Shown piece after piece: positions 35,757 through 45,708 of a stretch of 64,000 nucleotides of DNA. The DNA is taken from NCBI RefSeq assembly GCF_031884435.1, contig NZ_CP134779.1:5642001-5706000 (forward strand), read 5' to 3'. How positions within the stretch are numbered: the first letter of the stretch is position 1; each line of letters opens with the position of its first letter. This DNA is from Bosea sp. 685. Lineage in GTDB: Bacteria; Pseudomonadota; Alphaproteobacteria; Rhizobiales; Beijerinckiaceae. A program made the position numbers and the translations under genes. The notes under the pieces were generated by a model, which made no database searches, was not told the DNA's origin, and was given only the letters and a program-made list of their open reading frames with translations.

Positions 35757-35972
35757 ATGCGCCCAACACCGCTCCTCATTACCTCGCTCGGACTGGCGCT
35801 TGGCGCCTGCTCGGCGGCGCCTGTTCCGGGCTATCTGGCGCGACCGGCCGATCCCGACATCCGCGTTCCGGCATTGGCCTATCAGAGCATCAGTGCCGGG
35901 TCGGCCACGCTTCGCCCGGCGGAGCCCAAGGACTGGCGCGAGCTAAACCGCCAGGTTGGTCCGCGGCAATGA
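35757..35972 (+). CDS. Small lipoprotein at the head of the copper operon
   Basis: 71 residues. MRPTPLLITSLGLALGACSA has a clean lipobox (LGAC) with Cys at residue 18; the mature part is Pro/Ala-rich and ends DWRELNRQVGPRQ. The stop overlaps the next start (ATGA at 35969-35972), so it is translated with the TolC-family gene. An in-frame ATG at 35724 would add 11 residues. I recognise no named family, but small lipoproteins are common just before CusC/CopB-like outer-membrane genes. Probably anchored in the outer membrane. Confidence 0.65.
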   Translation: MRPTPLLITSLGLALGACSAAPVPGYLARPADPDIRVPALAYQSISAGSATLRPAEPKDWRELNRQVGPRQ

Positions 35973-37459
35973 CCCGAACAAGAGCCGCATCATCCATGCC
36001 TGCCCCCAGCCATGCGAACCGGATCTCTCGCGTCGCCTTACTGGCCGGCATCGCCGCCCTGCTCGGCGGCTGCGCCAGCTTCTCGACCGATGGCGGCGTC
36101 GGTACGGTGCAGACGATCGCCTATTCCGAGCTGAACAAGGATGTCGTCAAGATCGGCGACGATACCTCCGCCGGCACAGCCAAGGCGCGGGTCGACAAGC
36201 TTCTAAAAGCGCCATTGACGGCCGACAGCGCCGTCCAGATCGCGCTGCTCAACAATCGCGGCCTGCAAGCCGCCTTCAACGAGCTCGGCATCGCCGAGGC
36301 GCAGATGGTCGCGGCCAGCCTGCCGCCCAATCCGCGCTTCGGCATCTCCAAACTTTCGGGCCGGTTCGAGATCGAGATCGAGCGCCAGGTCGCGGCAAGC
36401 CTGCTCGCGCTTGCCACCTTGCCGGCGCGGGCGGAGATCGCGCGCGATCGCTTCGGCGCGGCCCAATTGCGCGCGACTGAGGCCGTGCTGAAGCTCGCCG
36501 CCGAGACGCGGCGGCAATATTATCGCACTGTTGCAGCCAATGCCCAGGCGGCCTTCTTCCAGGAGGCCAAGGCGTCATCCGACGCGGCATCCGAGCTGTT
36601 CAAGCGGCTGGGCGAATCCGGCGGCATCAACAAGCTCAACCAGGCCCGCGAATTCGCCTTCGACGCCGAACTCGGTGCGCAGCTCGCGCAAGCCAGGCTG
36701 CAGCAGCGCCAGGAGCGCGAGCGACTGGTGCGCCAGCTTGGCCTCTGGGGCGACGATCTCAAGTTCAAGCTGCCCGGCACCTTGCCGCCCTTGCCGCCGC
36801 TGAAGACCGTCAAGGCTGTTGAGGCCGAGGCGCTGCGCAAGCGCATCGACGTGCAGGTCGCGCGTGTGGAGCTTGATCTCCTCGCCAAGTCGCTGGGACT
36901 GACGCAGGCGACCCGCTTCGTGAACGACGTCGATCTTCTGGGGCGACGCACCTATGATCGCGGCCGCAGCGTCCTGGCCGATGGCGATGTTGAGCGCGAG
37001 GCCAAGCGCAGCCGCACGCTGGAGCTCGAAATCGAGATTCCGCTTTATGATTTCGGCCAGTCGCGCATCGTCCAGGCCGAGCAGACCTATATGCAGGCAG
37101 CCAACACGCTCGCCGAGAAGGCGGTCAATGTCCGCTCCGAGGCGCGCGAGGCCTATACCGCCTATCGCGGCACCCATGAGATCGCCAGGCAGTACCAGAA
37201 CAACGTGCTGCCCTTGCGCAAGATCATCCAGGACGAGGCGCTGCTGCAGTATAACGGCATGCTGATCGACGTGACCCAGCTCATCGTCGATGCACGCGGC
37301 CGCATCCTCTCCAATGTCGCCGCGATCAATGCCAGGCGCGATGTCTGGATCGCGCATACCGACTTCAAACACGCGATCATCGGCGGCGGGGTCGGCGCAG
37401 GAGGCGGTGGGGCCGTCGTCGCCTCAGTCGGCGGCGGCGGCGATGCGCCGGCTCATTGA
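35969..37459 (+). CDS. TolC-family outer-membrane lipoprotein (copper efflux/tolerance)
   Basis: 496 residues. A lipobox (LLGGCASF) with Cys near residue 31 follows a basic leader. Two copies of the outer-membrane efflux domain are visible: around 90-280 (TADSAVQIALLNNRGLQAAF, long coiled-coil helices) and 290-470 (EALRKRIDVQVARVELDLLA, LELEIEIPLYDFGQSRIVQA). The YDFGQSRI phrase is typical. The C-terminus is Gly-rich and disordered. No RND pump or membrane-fusion gene follows; instead a multicopper oxidase does, as in some periplasmic copper-tolerance operons. Likely a channel or copper-handling outer-membrane protein. Confidence 0.82.
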   Translation: MTRTRAASSMPAPSHANRISRVALLAGIAALLGGCASFSTDGGVGTVQTIAYSELNKDVVKIGDDTSAGTAKARVDKLLKAPLTADSAVQIALLNNRGLQAAFNELGIAEAQMVAASLPPNPRFGISKLSGRFEIEIERQVAASLLALATLPARAEIARDRFGAAQLRATEAVLKLAAETRRQYYRTVAANAQAAFFQEAKASSDAASELFKRLGESGGINKLNQAREFAFDAELGAQLAQARLQQRQERERLVRQLGLWGDDLKFKLPGTLPPLPPLKTVKAVEAEALRKRIDVQVARVELDLLAKSLGLTQATRFVNDVDLLGRRTYDRGRSVLADGDVEREAKRSRTLELEIEIPLYDFGQSRIVQAEQTYMQAANTLAEKAVNVRSEAREAYTAYRGTHEIARQYQNNVLPLRKIIQDEALLQYNGMLIDVTQLIVDARGRILSNVAAINARRDVWIAHTDFKHAIIGGGVGAGGGGAVVASVGGGGDAPAH

Positions 37460-37480
37460 CCCCAGCGATAGGACATCGAC

Positions 37481-38935
37481 ATGACCGCATTGTCACGCAG
37501 GGGGTTCATCGGTTCGTCGGGCCTCGTGCTCGCGGGCGCGGCCGCCGTCTCCGGGCGAACCGCCTTCGCCTCGGTGCCGGAAGCGCCGACCATGGCGGAG
37601 GCTGCGACGCAGGCGCCGCTCGTGCCGACATCGGGGCCCGACTACCAGCCGGTCGCGACGCTGAACGGCTGGACCCTGCCCTGGCGGATGAAGGAGGGCT
37701 GGAAGGAATTCCACCTCGTCGCCGAGCCGGTCGAGCGCGAGCTGGCGCCCGGCATGAAGGCCTTCCTTTGGGGCTATAATGGCCAGTCGCCGGGGCCGAC
37801 GATCGAGGCCGTCGAGGGCGAAAAGGTCCGCATCTTCGTCACCAACAAGCTGCCTGAGAACACCACCGTCCACTGGCACGGCCAGCGCCTGCCCAATGGC
37901 ATGGACGGCGTCGGCGGCTTGACGCAGCCGCATATCCCGCCCGGCAAGACCTTCGTCTACGAGTTCGAGCTCAGGCGCTCGGGCACCTATATGTACCATC
38001 CCCATTCCGACGAGATGGTGCAGATGGCGATGGGCATGATGGGCTTCTTCGTGGTGCATCCAAAGGACCCGGCCTTCCGCCGGGTCGACCGCGACTTCGT
38101 CTTCCTGCTCAACGCTTTCGATATCGAACCCGGCTCCTATGTGCCGAAGGTCAACACCATGCTCGATTTCAACCTGTGGTGCTGGAACAGCCGGGTCTTT
38201 CCCGGCATCGACCCTTTCGTGGTCGGCCTCAACGACAAGGTCCGCATCCGCTTCGGCAACCTGACGATGACCAACCACCCGGTCCATATGCATGGCTACG
38301 AGTTCAAGGTCTCCTGCACCGATGGCGGCTGGGTCGACCCTGCTGCCGCCTGGCCGGAGGTCTCGGTCGATTGCGCGGTCGGCCAGATGCGCGCCTTCGA
38401 TTTCGTCGCCGACGAGCCCGGCGACTGGGCGATCCATTGCCACAAATCGCATCATACGATGAACGCCATGGGCCATTCGGTGAAGACCTATATCGGCGTC
38501 GGCAAGAAGGACCTCGCCAAGCGGATCGCCAAGATCGCGCCCGGCTACATGCCGATGGGCTCGAACGGCATGGGCGAGATGGGCGGCATGGAGATGCCGC
38601 TGCCCGACAACACCTTGCCGATGATGACGGGCTTTGCCCAGTTCGGCCCGGTCGAGATGGGCGGCATGTTCTCGGTGGTGAAGGTGCGCGAGGGGCTGGC
38701 GAAGGGCGACTACAAGGATCCCGGTTCGTACAAGAACCCACAAGGCACCGTCGCCTATGAATATAAGGGCGCAGGCCTGACCGAGGCGCCGCGCGCGCAG
38801 CCGCTCGACGCCAAGGTCGCCCCCGGCGCCAAAGTCGAGCCGACGGAGTGGCGGGTCAAGGATCCGCGCAAGCCCAGGCTCGGCCCGGACGGCAAGCCGC
38901 TGCCCGCCGCCAAGAACCCGCATTCCAACCACTGA
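37481..38935 (+). CDS. Two-domain-like multicopper oxidase, Tat-exported (copper tolerance)
   Basis: 484 residues. Tat signal: LSRRGFIGSSGLVLAGAAAV at residues 4-23. Copper ligands in order: HWHG near 128, HPHSDE near 173, HPVHMHG near 267, and HCHKSHH near 320. The short gap between the second and third motifs implies two cupredoxin domains, not three, so this resembles two-domain oxidases or nitrite-reductase-like laccases. The C-terminal 150 residues include a Met-rich stretch (MGSNGMGEMGGMEMP) that probably binds Cu(I), followed by a long basic tail. It likely oxidises Cu(I) in the periplasm. Start 21 bp after the TolC-family stop. Confidence 0.88.
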   Translation: MTALSRRGFIGSSGLVLAGAAAVSGRTAFASVPEAPTMAEAATQAPLVPTSGPDYQPVATLNGWTLPWRMKEGWKEFHLVAEPVERELAPGMKAFLWGYNGQSPGPTIEAVEGEKVRIFVTNKLPENTTVHWHGQRLPNGMDGVGGLTQPHIPPGKTFVYEFELRRSGTYMYHPHSDEMVQMAMGMMGFFVVHPKDPAFRRVDRDFVFLLNAFDIEPGSYVPKVNTMLDFNLWCWNSRVFPGIDPFVVGLNDKVRIRFGNLTMTNHPVHMHGYEFKVSCTDGGWVDPAAAWPEVSVDCAVGQMRAFDFVADEPGDWAIHCHKSHHTMNAMGHSVKTYIGVGKKDLAKRIAKIAPGYMPMGSNGMGEMGGMEMPLPDNTLPMMTGFAQFGPVEMGGMFSVVKVREGLAKGDYKDPGSYKNPQGTVAYEYKGAGLTEAPRAQPLDAKVAPGAKVEPTEWRVKDPRKPRLGPDGKPLPAAKNPHSNH

Positions 38936-38962
38936 CCCGAACCACCGGACAGGAGCGAACGC

Positions 38963-39457
38963 ATGAAGCGGATGATGTCGATACCGAAACTGGCCGCATT
39001 GGCCTTGCTGCTTTCGACCGGAGCGGCCTTCGCTGCGCCAGGCGCTGCCGGCCACAGCCATGGCCATGGCGACGAAACCGCCTATGGCAAGCCCGGCGAC
39101 CCGAAGAAGCCTGCCCGCCTCATCCAGATCTCGATGGGCGAGCGCGACGGCAAGATGCAGTTCATTCCCGACAGGATCGAGGTCAGGCGCGGCGAGCAGG
39201 TCAAGTTCCAGCTGCGCAACAATGGCGAACTCGACCATGAACTCGTGCTGGCGACACTCGAGGAAAACCTGAAGCACGCCATCGAGATGCAGAAGAACCC
39301 CGACATGGAGCATGACGACCCGAACGCCAAGCGCCTCGCGCCGAAGAAGACCGGCGAGATCGTCTGGCAGTTCACCAAGGCCGGCGAGTTCGATTTCTCC
39401 TGCCTGATCCCCGGCCACCGCGAGGCGGGCATGACCGGCAAGGTCATCGTCAAGTGA
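38963..39457 (+). CDS. Cupredoxin (plastocyanin/azurin-like copper protein)
   Basis: 164 residues with a signal peptide (LAALALLLSTGAAFAAPGAA). The mature N-terminus has a short His-rich HSHGHGDE stretch. The type 1 copper site is visible: the first His in LDHELVLA near residue 93, then FSCLIPGHREAGM near 146, giving Cys, His and Met ligands in the usual order. It may carry electrons or copper to or from the adjacent multicopper oxidase. It follows that gene by 27 bp. The stop is 35 bases before the chosen start of the CusF-like gene. Confidence 0.85.
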   Translation: MKRMMSIPKLAALALLLSTGAAFAAPGAAGHSHGHGDETAYGKPGDPKKPARLIQISMGERDGKMQFIPDRIEVRRGEQVKFQLRNNGELDHELVLATLEENLKHAIEMQKNPDMEHDDPNAKRLAPKKTGEIVWQFTKAGEFDFSCLIPGHREAGMTGKVIVK

Positions 39458-39492
39458 CGATCGCTGTTCTCAAACCAACAATGGAGACCATG

Positions 39493-39783
39493 ATGCGCAG
39501 ACTTCTCACGATCGCCTTCATCAGCCTCGGCCTTGCCGGGGCAGCCCTGGCGCAGGACGCTCCGCTGGTGAGCGCAACGGTCAAGAAGGTCGATGAGGCC
39601 CAGGGCAAGATCACCCTCGATCACGGCCCGATCAAGAACCTCGACATGGACGGTATGACGATGGTGTTCAAGGCCGCCGATCCCGCCATGCTCAAGGATG
39701 TGAAAGCCGGCCAGAAGGTGATGTTCACCGCCGACCGGGTCAATGGCCAGATCACGGTCACGAAGCTGCAGAAGGCGAAGTGA
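39493..39783 (+). CDS. CusF-like periplasmic copper-binding protein
   Basis: 96 residues with a signal peptide (LLTIAFISLGLAGAALAQ). The OB-like core ITLDHGPIKNLDMDGMTMVF matches CusF/SilF, where His and two Met residues bind Cu(I)/Ag(I); those His and MTM residues are present. CusF's unusual metal-capping Trp is replaced by Met here (DMDGMTM in place of NWPEMTM). A GGAGA site precedes ATG at 39493 (39490 is equally possible), so the longer frame from 39454 is unlikely. Last gene of the copper operon. Probably a periplasmic Cu(I) chaperone. Confidence 0.83.
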   Translation: MRRLLTIAFISLGLAGAALAQDAPLVSATVKKVDEAQGKITLDHGPIKNLDMDGMTMVFKAADPAMLKDVKAGQKVMFTADRVNGQITVTKLQKAK

Positions 39784-39810
39784 TACCAACGGCTTTTGGC
39801 TGGGGCTCCG

Positions 39811-39861
39811 CCGTCATTCCGGGCTCGATCCGAAGGATCGAGCCCGGAACCCAGAACCGAT
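39811..39861. repeat. Family A repeat, copy 2 (single arm)
   Basis: ccgtcattccgggctcgatc through cccagaaccgat, matching the left arm at 13691-13741. The short gatccgaaggatc core is itself a hairpin. It starts 27 bp after the CusF-like gene, so it may also end that transcript. Confidence 0.75.
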
Positions 39862-39926
39862 GCGGCAGGGGATGAGCGAGAAAGTCATCACCGTTTTCGA
39901 TGGGGCGCGGGCGCGACGCCCTCTTT

Positions 39927-40064
39927 CCTTCTCCCGGATGGGAGAAGGTGGCGCGGAGCGCCGGATGAGGGTGTGCCCTCTCAATAGGAGGTGCTGCGGC
40001 TCCGTCGAACCTCAACAATCAGCGGCACACCCTCATCCCTGCCCTTCTCCCATCCGGGAGAAGG
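39927..40064. repeat. Large intergenic inverted repeat (family D)
   Basis: Left arm ccttctcccggatgggagaa (39927-39946) and following ggatgagggtgtgcc mirror the right arm, ggcacaccctcatccctgcc then ccttctcccatccgggagaa near 40024-40062. Each end also forms its own small hairpin. The 491-bp gap (39784-40274) contains only this and the family A copy. Non-coding. Confidence 0.7.
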
Positions 40065-40274
40065 GTTCCCCGCGCCTCTCGATGAGGCGCACGGCCTCGC
40101 CGGCTTTCATGCCCGAGATGGGCAACCCAAAGTGTCAAAGTCGGCAACAGCCGACTTTGATGCGTGAGAAGGGAAGAGGGCGTCGCGCCTGGTCAGGACA
40201 GAGCCATCGAAACCATTGGCTTCACTCCACAGCAGAATCCTCAGGATGAGGCTCGGGAGGTTTCCGAACAGTCT

Positions 40275-40757
40275 CTAGACAGGCAGCGCCGCCTCCTCGT
40301 GGCAGGCGCAGTCGGCTTCATGCCGCGCCTTGCGCTTGGGCTTGCCGGGCACGGGCGCGAGCGACGCGGCCGGGTCGGCGAGATCGGCCAGGATCGGGCA
40401 GTCCGGGCGCCCGTCGCCATGGCAGGTCCGGGCGAGATGCGAGAGCGTGCGCGCCATCGCCTGAAGCTCGGAGATCTTGGTTTCGAGATCCTGGACATGC
40501 TTCATCGCGACGCTTTTCACATCGGCGCTGGCGCGGCTCTTGTCGCGCCAGAGCGCCAGCAGCTCGCGCACCTCCTCGATCGAGAAGCCCAGATTCCGCG
40601 CCCGCTTGACGAAGCGCAGCGCATGGACGTCGTCATTGGCATAGACGCGGTAATTGGCCTGGGTGCGGACCGGCGCGGTGATCAGCCCGATGCTCTCGTA
40701 ATAGCGGATCATCTTGGCGGTCACGTTCGAGGCCTTGGCGGCTTGTCCGATGTTCAT
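40275..40757 (-). CDS. cueR: Copper-responsive MerR-family regulator CueR
   Basis: 160 residues. N-terminal MerR winged helix MNIGQAAKASNVTAKMIRYYESIGLI..., then NYRVY, a dimerisation helix (about 75-110), and the metal loop CHGDGRPDCPIL with the two Cu(I)-binding Cys residues near 113 and 121, typical of CueR. The C-terminal tail (PKRKARHEADCACHEEAALPV) is longer than in E. coli and adds Cys/His residues. It is co-directional with copA, 157 bp downstream of it. Likely activates the copA and copZ-type promoters at 43485-43515 and 53219-53243. Confidence 0.9.
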   Translation of the reverse strand: MNIGQAAKASNVTAKMIRYYESIGLITAPVRTQANYRVYANDDVHALRFVKRARNLGFSIEEVRELLALWRDKSRASADVKSVAMKHVQDLETKISELQAMARTLSHLARTCHGDGRPDCPILADLADPAASLAPVPGKPKRKARHEADCACHEEAALPV

Positions 40758-40768
40758 GGCCCGTCTCC

Positions 40769-40911
40769 TAGAGCCGGATGATTTCAGATGGGATCACCAA
40801 GTGATCTCATCTGAAATCTGAATCCGTCTCTCATCTAAAAGTGAGAGCAGGATCAATGCGAAAAGCCGGTCTCCACTTTTTCGCATCCTGCTCTTGCGAT
40901 CCAAACCTTAA
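40769..40911. repeat. Family C repeats between copA and cueR
   Basis: A gatgatttcagatgggatca / tgatctcatctgaaatc inverted repeat (about 40778-40818), then gagagcaggatcaatgcgaaaagccggtctcc with the matching cgcatcctgctctt at about 40884-40898. Similar elements lie at 50972-51028 and 61626-61684. Non-coding; may act as an attenuating hairpin between the two genes. Confidence 0.65.
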
Positions 40912-40914
40912 GCT

Positions 40915-43455
<2,541 letters not shown>

Positions 43456-43484
43456 GACGTCACTCCAGACTCAATCTGGCGAGA

Positions 43485-43515
43485 GATATGCTCCTTCCCA
43501 TAATGGGAAGGTCAA
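43485..43515 (-). promoter_or_regulatory. CueR-type promoter/operator of copA
   Basis: On the minus strand: -35 TTGACC (43515-43510), then 19 bp containing the dyad CCTTCCCATTATGGGAAGG (43511-43493), then -10 CATATC (43490-43485). The long 19-bp spacer with the dyad inside is the hallmark of MerR-family activation. It lies 30 bp upstream of the copA start. Confidence 0.88.
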
Positions 43516-43637
43516 GGGCCTCTCGCCAGTCTTGCGCGGAGATGCCGCAGGCGCATGCGCCGTCGAGGTTTCGTCGCCTCAGGGCCAGGCCGATCATGTG
43601 AGCAAGGATTTCAGCCGGCCGGAATTTCGGGAAACGC

Positions 43638-43754
43638 GCCGTCATCCCGGGCGACTGCAAGGAGACCCGGGATCCATTCCGGAACCTCACTCGCAAGCGC
43701 TCCGGCATGGATCCCGGATCGGCGCCGCTGACGCGGCTTGTCCGGGATGACGGC
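43638..43754. repeat. Family B intergenic palindrome, copy 2
   Basis: gccgtcatcccgggcgactg ... cttgtccgggatgacggc, the same layout as 15925-16042, including the inner gggatccat/atggatccc pair. The 358-bp gap between copA and the next gene (43456-43813) has only this repeat and the copA promoter. Confidence 0.75.
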
Positions 43755-43813
43755 GCGTTTGTCCCCAATGTTCAAGCTTTTGAAAACAGCGGCGTCGTTG
43801 TCGGCCAGGCTCC

Positions 43814-44461
43814 TCAGGCTGCGCTGACGATCGGGAAGCCGCGGATCTGCTCGCCGACCTCGCTCTTGATGGTCAGGCGCGCATGCGTCGCGTCCTTGAT
43901 CTTGCCGCTGGCGATCAGGGTCGCGGGCACCTGGCCCGGCTCGGTCGCGAGGTTGCGGATCTGGTAGTCCTCGGCGCGCGGACCGATCGCCTGCACGACC
44001 ACGCTCTCAGCCGGAGGCGGCGCGACGACGGCCCCGCCTTTCAGGAAGCTGATCTCCCAGCGCGTTTCGTCCAGGCGCTTGACCTCGGCGTCGAGCCCAC
44101 CGTCGAGCGTGACCAGCGCGCCGCCCTGGCCGCCCAGCTTAGGCGGCAGCGCCGCGGCGCCCGGCAGGAGCGACTCGCGGGTATGGAAATGCGTGCCGTG
44201 AACGACGCGCATGCGGACGCGATAGGCGCCTTCGACATGGCCGCTGGCGAGGACGGAGGAGACGCTTCCGCTGGCCGAGATGGCGAGGGGATGAATCCGG
44301 CCCTGGATGTCGATCGCATCGACCTCGACCTCGTTCAGCGGCGGCGCCTTGTAATCGGGCACGCCGGCCTCGCTGAAGACGATTTCCCATTGCCCGGCAT
44401 CGCGCGCGACGATGTCCACCATCTGACCGTGGCCCATATGGATCGATGCTGGCTGCGACAT
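43814..44461 (-). CDS. Unknown two-repeat protein of the nickel/cobalt module
   Basis: About 215 residues, no signal peptide or membrane segment. Two similar halves: QWEIVFSEAGVPDYKAPPLN...VEVDAI (about 22-50) and RWEISFLKGGAVVAPPPAES...VVVQAI (about 130-158), so it is an internal duplication. The first half has a His-rich VHGTHFHTRESLLPG stretch near 90. That region and the preceding YRVRMRVVHG resemble the YDFMVRLSLDHGDHEH part of the RcnA loop encoded at 45709. I know no named family. It follows the CsoR/RcnR-type repressor on the same strand (124 bp), so it is probably regulated by the metal and may buffer or sense it. Confidence 0.6.
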   Translation of the reverse strand: MSQPASIHMGHGQMVDIVARDAGQWEIVFSEAGVPDYKAPPLNEVEVDAIDIQGRIHPLAISASGSVSSVLASGHVEGAYRVRMRVVHGTHFHTRESLLPGAAALPPKLGGQGGALVTLDGGLDAEVKRLDETRWEISFLKGGAVVAPPPAESVVVQAIGPRAEDYQIRNLATEPGQVPATLIASGKIKDATHARLTIKSEVGEQIRGFPIVSAA

Positions 44462-44585
44462 GTTCGGTCTCCGCTTCATTCGCGCCGGCAGGCCCATCCC
44501 GCCGACTTGGCTATCGCTCCGCGCCAGGGGCGTCGGAGGAATCTTGGGCGTCAGAGGAATCTTGGGCGTCAGAAGAATCTGGGCA

Positions 44586-44876
44586 TCAGAGGAATTTCGT
44601 GACCGCCTTGAACTCCTTCAGGAGCTCGCGCGCATCTGTGGGGATGTGACCGGCCGCCTCTTCCAGGCAGTGGTCGATATGCTCCTGGATCAGGATCTTG
44701 CGCGCATTGGCGACGGCGTTTTCGACCGCCTGCAATTGCTGCGCGATCTCCAGGCATGAGCGCACATTCACCACCATCTCGATCGTCGAGCGCAGATGGC
44801 CCTCGGCCCGCTTCAGCCGGGTGATGATCTCCGGATGGCGGTGGTGATGGATTTTTTCGTGCGGTTCGTTTTTCAT
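44586..44876 (-). CDS. CsoR/RcnR-family metal-sensing repressor (DmeR-like)
   Basis: 96 residues, all alpha-helical. N-terminal HHHRHPEIITRLKRAEGHLR gives His ligands as in RcnR/DmeR; NVRSCLEIAQQLQAVENAV has the conserved Cys near 40, and LIQEHIDHCLEEA supplies His65- and Cys69-type ligands. The mix (N-terminal His plus Cys/His/Cys) suggests Ni(II)/Co(II) sensing, as in DmeR of related bacteria, rather than Cu(I). A GC-tract palindrome lies 8 bp before the start. The efflux pump RcnA is 830 bp away in the opposite direction. Confidence 0.83.
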   Translation of the reverse strand: MKNEPHEKIHHHRHPEIITRLKRAEGHLRSTIEMVVNVRSCLEIAQQLQAVENAVANARKILIQEHIDHCLEEAAGHIPTDARELLKEFKAVTKFL

Positions 44877-44883
44877 GTTGATC

Positions 44884-44906
44884 CTATCCCCCTGGAGGGG
44901 TTATAG
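44884..44906. promoter_or_regulatory. RcnR/CsoR-type operator
   Basis: CTATCCCCCTGGAGGGGTTATAG: a C tract and a G tract flanked by AT-rich ends (CTAT / TATAG), forming a near-perfect inverted repeat 8 bp before the repressor start. This is the layout of operators of the CsoR/RcnR family. Its place fits autorepression and shared control of the divergent side. Confidence 0.75.
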
Positions 44907-45009
44907 CCAATCACAACGGCTGGCAAGTGGAAGCTGAATTCAAGCTCTCGCGAGCCTTAGCTGAAAGGCCAGCGCCGTAGCTGGCATGGCTTGAGCTGGA
45001 TTGATCTCG

Positions 45010-45567
45010 ATGGCTGATGCTCCTCATGGCTTGACGCTCGCTGTGCTGCCCGACGATTCCGGCGAGCAGCATAAGGCCGCGCGCCAGTTCTGCCTCGACG
45101 TGATCAAGGAATTCTACGGCTTCGACTATCGGGTCGACTGGCATGCCGACCTCGACTCGCTGACGCAGGGGCCGGAGCAATCCTGGTTCAGTCAGCGCAA
45201 CCGTGGTGCATTCTGGACATTGAGCGCCCCGGACGGGTCGCTCGTTGCGGCGGCCGGCCTGTATTGCCTGACATTCAAGCCGCGCTTGGCGGCAGCTTTC
45301 GCCACGCGCTATCCTGACCCGGAACAGGTCACGCAGCTCGTCCGCGTCTATATCCGCAAGGACCAGCGCGGCCGCCAGATCGGACGCTGGCTCAACGCCT
45401 ACGCCGAAGCCGAAGCCAGGCGCCTGGGCTTTGCGACCCTCTATTTGCATGCCAACGCCGACACCGCGGCGACGATCGGCTTCTGGCGGGGACGCGGCTA
45501 TGCCGAGATCGCCAGCGACGAGGCCACAACCCATTTCGGCAAGAGCTTGTCGAACACACCAGCTTGA
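45010..45567 (+). CDS. GNAT-family N-acetyltransferase
   Basis: 185 residues. The acetyl-CoA-binding motif A is visible as QLVRVYIRKDQRGRQIGRWL near residue 120 (R/Q-x-x-G-R-Q-I-G), followed by AEAEARRLGFATLYLHANA and FWRGRGYAEIASDE, the usual beta-5/alpha-4 end of the fold. ATG at 45010 is preferred to TTG at 45001. It lies between the CsoR/RcnR-type repressor and rcnA, in the rcnA direction, 141 bp ahead of it. Substrate unknown; linkage to the metal module may be chance. Confidence 0.78.
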   Translation: MADAPHGLTLAVLPDDSGEQHKAARQFCLDVIKEFYGFDYRVDWHADLDSLTQGPEQSWFSQRNRGAFWTLSAPDGSLVAAAGLYCLTFKPRLAAAFATRYPDPEQVTQLVRVYIRKDQRGRQIGRWLNAYAEAEARRLGFATLYLHANADTAATIGFWRGRGYAEIASDEATTHFGKSLSNTPA

Positions 45568-45708
45568 TCGGGCAAGCGCCGGCACAAGTCCAGGCGCCTC
45601 CCCGGGATCGAGAAGACGAGGACAGGAGGCAAAGCGCCCTCGACCAGAGCCGGTTGGACCGGCCGGTGCGGCGGCTCAGCGTCATGTCCGGATCTGAGGA
45701 GCACTGTC

